From Actinomycetota bacterium (GTDB lineage Bacteria > Actinomycetota > Rubrobacteria > Rubrobacterales > Rubrobacteraceae): a stretch of DNA of 64,000 nt. Position 1 is the first letter of the stretch; every line of letters begins with the position of its first letter. Below, in pieces: positions 61,646 through 64,000 of the stretch. The position numbers were made by a program, and so were the translations under genes. The notes under the pieces were generated by a model. It was not told the origin of the DNA and made no database searches. It saw only the letters and a program-made list of their open reading frames with translations. The stretch lies in NCBI GenBank assembly GCA_902810695.1, contig CADDYV010000012.1, forward strand, positions 1 to 64,000, in the 5' to 3' direction.

Positions 61646-62896
61646 TCATCTCCAGCTTTTCTGGTAGGAGATCTGCTCCTCGGTGAGATGTTCGGGCTCG
61701 ACGCCGAGAGCGGCGAGCTTGGCGCGGGCGACGAGCTCGTCTATCTCGTCGGGGATTGGCTGCAGGCCGCCGGGCATCGAGGCGGCATTTTTCGCCAAGT
61801 AGTGGGCGGCGAGCGCCTGTACGGAGAAGGTGAGGTCCATGATCTCGACCGGGTGTCCATCACCGGCGGCGATATTGACGAGCCTCCCGCGTGCGAGCAC
61901 ATGCAGCCTCCTGCCATCGGGAAGCTCGTACTCGGTCACGTTTCTGCGGACCTCACGCTCGGCTGCAGCCATCTCTTTGAGGCCGGCCAGGTCGAATTCG
62001 TGGTCGTAGTGGCCGGCGTTCGCGAGCAGGGCTCCGTCCTTCATCCGCTCGAAGTGCTCCGTCCTGAGAACCTTCAGGTTGCCGGTCCCGGTGAGGAAGA
62101 CGTCGCCGACCTCCGCCGCCTGCATCGAGTTCATTACCTCGTAACCCTCGGAGTAGGCTTCGAGGAGCTTGACCGGGTCTGGCTCGCAGACGATCACGCG
62201 CGCCCCCATCCCGTCGGCGTACCTGGCGAGCCCGCGACCCACCCACCCGAAGCCCATCACCACGACCGCTTTGCCGGAGAGAAAGAGGTTGGTGTTGGCG
62301 AGCAGGCTGACTATCGCCGAGTGGCCGGTTCCGTAGCGGTTGTCGAAGAGATGCTTCATCTTCGCGTCGTTGGCCGCGAGCACGGGAAACGGCAGAGCGC
62401 CCTCGGCGGTCATCGCCTTGAGCTTCAGTATGCCGGTTGTGGTCTCCTCGGATGCCCCGAGCACGTTATCAAGGAGGTCCGGGCGGTGGATGAGTAAGCG
62501 GCTCACCAGTTCGGCTCCGTCGTCTATTACGATCTCCGGCGCGGTCTCGATGGTCCGGATCAGGTACCCTTCAAAGTCCTCATCGGATGGGTCGTGGCTC
62601 GCGAAGACCCGCACTCCCCGCTCGGCCAGGGCCGCGCACACGTCGTCCTGGGTCGAGAGCGGGTTGCTCCCCGAGACGGTCACCTCTGCCCCGGCCTCAG
62701 AGAGCAGGACCGCCAGATACGCGGTTTTCGCCTCCAGGTGTATCGTCATAGCCACCCGGCGTCCTCGTAGAGCGCCGTCGGAAAGGTGTTTCTCGAAAAT
62801 ATTATTCATCACCGGTGCGTGCTGGGCGACCCAGTCTATCTTGCGGTTCCCTTCCGGGGCGAGCTTCGGGTCGGCTATGATTGAATCTCCGATCAT
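61646..62896 (-). CDS. ahcY: Adenosylhomocysteinase
   Basis: A 416-residue NAD enzyme. Substrate-site residues are in NDAKMKHLFDNRYGTGHS (about residues 165-182) and the NAD loop in VVMGFGWVGRGLA (about residue 203). The C terminus ends SYQKSWR. It splits S-adenosylhomocysteine, feeding back to methionine. No SAM or SAH riboswitch was seen in the 79-bp upstream gap. Confidence 0.93.
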   Translation of the reverse strand: MIGDSIIADPKLAPEGNRKIDWVAQHAPVMNNIFEKHLSDGALRGRRVAMTIHLEAKTAYLAVLLSEAGAEVTVSGSNPLSTQDDVCAALAERGVRVFASHDPSDEDFEGYLIRTIETAPEIVIDDGAELVSRLLIHRPDLLDNVLGASEETTTGILKLKAMTAEGALPFPVLAANDAKMKHLFDNRYGTGHSAIVSLLANTNLFLSGKAVVVMGFGWVGRGLARYADGMGARVIVCEPDPVKLLEAYSEGYEVMNSMQAAEVGDVFLTGTGNLKVLRTEHFERMKDGALLANAGHYDHEFDLAGLKEMAAAEREVRRNVTEYELPDGRRLHVLARGRLVNIAAGDGHPVEIMDLTFSVQALAAHYLAKNAASMPGGLQPIPDEIDELVARAKLAALGVEPEHLTEEQISYQKSWR

Positions 62897-62975
62897 TTTT
62901 CTCCCATCCTGATAATTTCCCTGCGTACTGGCAGTTTACAGGTTTTCGGATGACCTGATAGAATCCTCACCCGTT

Positions 62976-63308
62976 GTGGAACGGGGGATTCGCACGAGAA
63001 CGGCCTGGTTGAGCTATCTGGCGATTCAGGCAGCCTGGCTGCTTCTGATATTCCTGATGCCACTGGCCTTCGACGCCCACCCTTCTAGATACTGGAGCAT
63101 CCCCTTCTGCTGCATCACGGTGGCTGGCGGGTTGCACCTGACCTACTTCCGCCACGAGTACGCTGCGCTCCTCCGCAAGATACTCGGGCTCTTCCCTCCT
63201 GCCAGATACGTCATGCCCTCCCTGAAGAACCCGCGCTACCTCTTGCCGCTCGGCGTCGCTTACATGCTCTTTGGCGTAACCTCCGCGCTCACGGTAATCC
63301 TCGCCTGA
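62976..63308 (+). CDS. Hypothetical membrane protein, 110 residues
   Basis: I do not recognise the family. Three or so spans are visible (YLAIQAAWLLLIFLMPLAF, YWSIPFCCITVAGGLHL, YLLPLGVAYMLFGVTSALTV) with a basic loop RKILGLFPPARYVMPSLKNPR. The start is GTG 62976 with a weak ribosome site. It is divergent from ahcY and converges with the phosphodiesterase gene. Confidence 0.55.
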   Translation: MERGIRTRTAWLSYLAIQAAWLLLIFLMPLAFDAHPSRYWSIPFCCITVAGGLHLTYFRHEYAALLRKILGLFPPARYVMPSLKNPRYLLPLGVAYMLFGVTSALTVILA

Positions 63309-63315
63309 AGAACCC

Positions 63316-64000
63316 CTAGCCTCCGCCGAGCACCTGCGCCAGCAACTTCGGACGGTCGGTTATGATGACATCGGCCCCGATTTCGAACAGACGGCGCATC
63401 CTGGCGGGATCGTTTACCGTCCAGACATCCACCCTGAGATCCCTGCGATGGGCGGCGCGTATCAGACGCGGCGTCGCCACCCTCAAGCCCCGGTAGCTGT
63501 CCGGGATCTGGAGTGCATCGTAGGGCGTATCCAGCAGGAACTCCAGTCCGATCCTGTTCAAGGCGAAGAAGGCCCGGATCTCCATCCCCGAAGCACTTGT
63601 CGGTATGCGGCCTTCCGAAATCCCGCGAAAATGCCTGATTACCCGGTGGATTTGCGAAGCAACGAATACCCTGTTCTCCGCGCGGGCCTCTTTGATGATT
63701 CGTAGAACGGCCTCCTCCACGCCGGGCTGGTCCTCCTTGATCTCGACGTTCACCGGAGTATCCGGGAAAAGTTGGAACACCTCTTCGAGCAACGGCACCC
63801 GGACGCCCCGGTTACGGTACGGAAAGCTGCGGCCACCATCCGGACTGAAGCGGTATCCGGCGTCGAGTTTCAGTATCTCGTCGAGCGTCATGTCCCCCAC
63901 CGCGCCGGAGCCGTCGGTGGTCCGGTCCACCGTGTTGTCGTGGATGACGACCACGCGCCCGTCACGGGTCATGTGAACGTCGAGTTCCAGCCCCCCGGCC
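63316..64000 (-). CDS. Glycerophosphodiester phosphodiesterase (5' end outside window)
   Basis: At least 228 residues are visible; the frame is open to base 64000, so the N terminus lies beyond the window. The visible part starts GGLELDVHMTRDGRVVVIHD, the metal-site segment of GDPD enzymes, then YRNRGVRVPLLEEVF, VNVEIK and the C-terminal WTVNDPARMRRLFEIGAD. The family splits glycerophosphodiesters to glycerol-3-phosphate and alcohol. The usual HRG motif should be just outside. Confidence 0.88.
   Translation of the reverse strand, partial: AGGLELDVHMTRDGRVVVIHDNTVDRTTDGSGAVGDMTLDEILKLDAGYRFSPDGGRSFPYRNRGVRVPLLEEVFQLFPDTPVNVEIKEDQPGVEEAVLRIIKEARAENRVFVASQIHRVIRHFRGISEGRIPTSASGMEIRAFFALNRIGLEFLLDTPYDALQIPDSYRGLRVATPRLIRAAHRRDLRVDVWTVNDPARMRRLFEIGADVIITDRPKLLAQVLGGG

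Noticed and set aside
62897-62975. SAM or SAH riboswitch before ahcY
   Set aside because: The gap is only 79 bases and shows no convincing conserved core or stem pattern.

Overview
The window is high-GC DNA that reads like a deep-branching actinobacterium, most probably Rubrobacter or a close relative. This is an inference from gene content: an actinobacterial-type propane monooxygenase cluster, a DUF2342-type zinc metalloprotease, Tat genes, an XPB-Bax1 pair and an archaeal-looking topoisomerase I on a chromosome with strong GGAGG ribosome sites. No marker gene such as 16S rRNA is present, so the genus is not proven. No phage, insertion sequence or CRISPR array was seen.

Bases 1-16200 are a C3/alkane oxidation island. 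They hold the end of pyruvate carboxylase, an aldehyde dehydrogenase, an alcohol dehydrogenase with a 2Fe-2S ferredoxin and an IclR regulator on the minus strand, then the four-component binuclear-iron monooxygenase (prmA hydroxylase large subunit, prmB reductase, prmC small subunit, prmD coupling protein). After these come an AcuB-like CBS protein, a second frameshifted ferredoxin, a Rieske ferredoxin, an amidohydrolase, a DUF59-type metal-sulfur assembly protein and a second alcohol dehydrogenase. Together they would oxidise propane (or a similar short alkane or ketone) to alcohol, aldehyde and acid. Three separate transcription starts in this island (before prmA, prmB and the amidohydrolase) carry the same 23-bp near-palindromic element 34-44 bp upstream of a readable -35/-10 pair. 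I think this is the best candidate for an undescribed control circuit here. The IclR-prm-CBS block is bracketed by an almost identical 147-bp inverted repeat made of the two ferredoxin genes.

Bases 16200-24700 hold a MerR-like regulator, an RlpA/LysM wall protein, a minus-strand replication cluster (ricT, holB, tmk, a C26 amidotransferase, archaeal-type topA) and a flippase-like membrane protein. Bases 24600-33800 hold lipid-quinone genes (a DPPR-synthase-like UbiA protein, menA, a polyprenyl synthase, ubiE/menG, a candidate aminodeoxyfutalosine deaminase), tatA/tatC, a TPR protein and the start of the haem operon. Bases 32400-39150 hold a nearly complete tetrapyrrole operon (siroheme dehydrogenase, hemA, hemC, fused cobA-hemD, hemB, hemL). 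Bases 39200-43100 hold moaC and the selenocysteine machinery selC, selB and selA, which implies a selenoprotein elsewhere in the genome.

Bases 43200-48700 hold a glycine-zipper protein, a CHRD lipoprotein broken by two homopolymer shifts, the zinc metalloprotease, a second TatA, a three-domain amidase and a YhaM-like nuclease. Bases 48750-54330 are a LacI-controlled sugar ABC importer. Bases 54550-64000 hold a GH3 lipoprotein, the XPB-Bax1 DNA-repair pair, a nitronate monooxygenase, a GNAT protein, adenosylhomocysteinase, small membrane proteins and the start of a glycerophosphodiesterase that runs off the window.

Several genes (ricT, tmk, yhaM-like, CHRD lipoprotein, second ferredoxin) have missing start codons or single-base homopolymer shifts. 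Each could be biology or sequence error and should be checked against reads.
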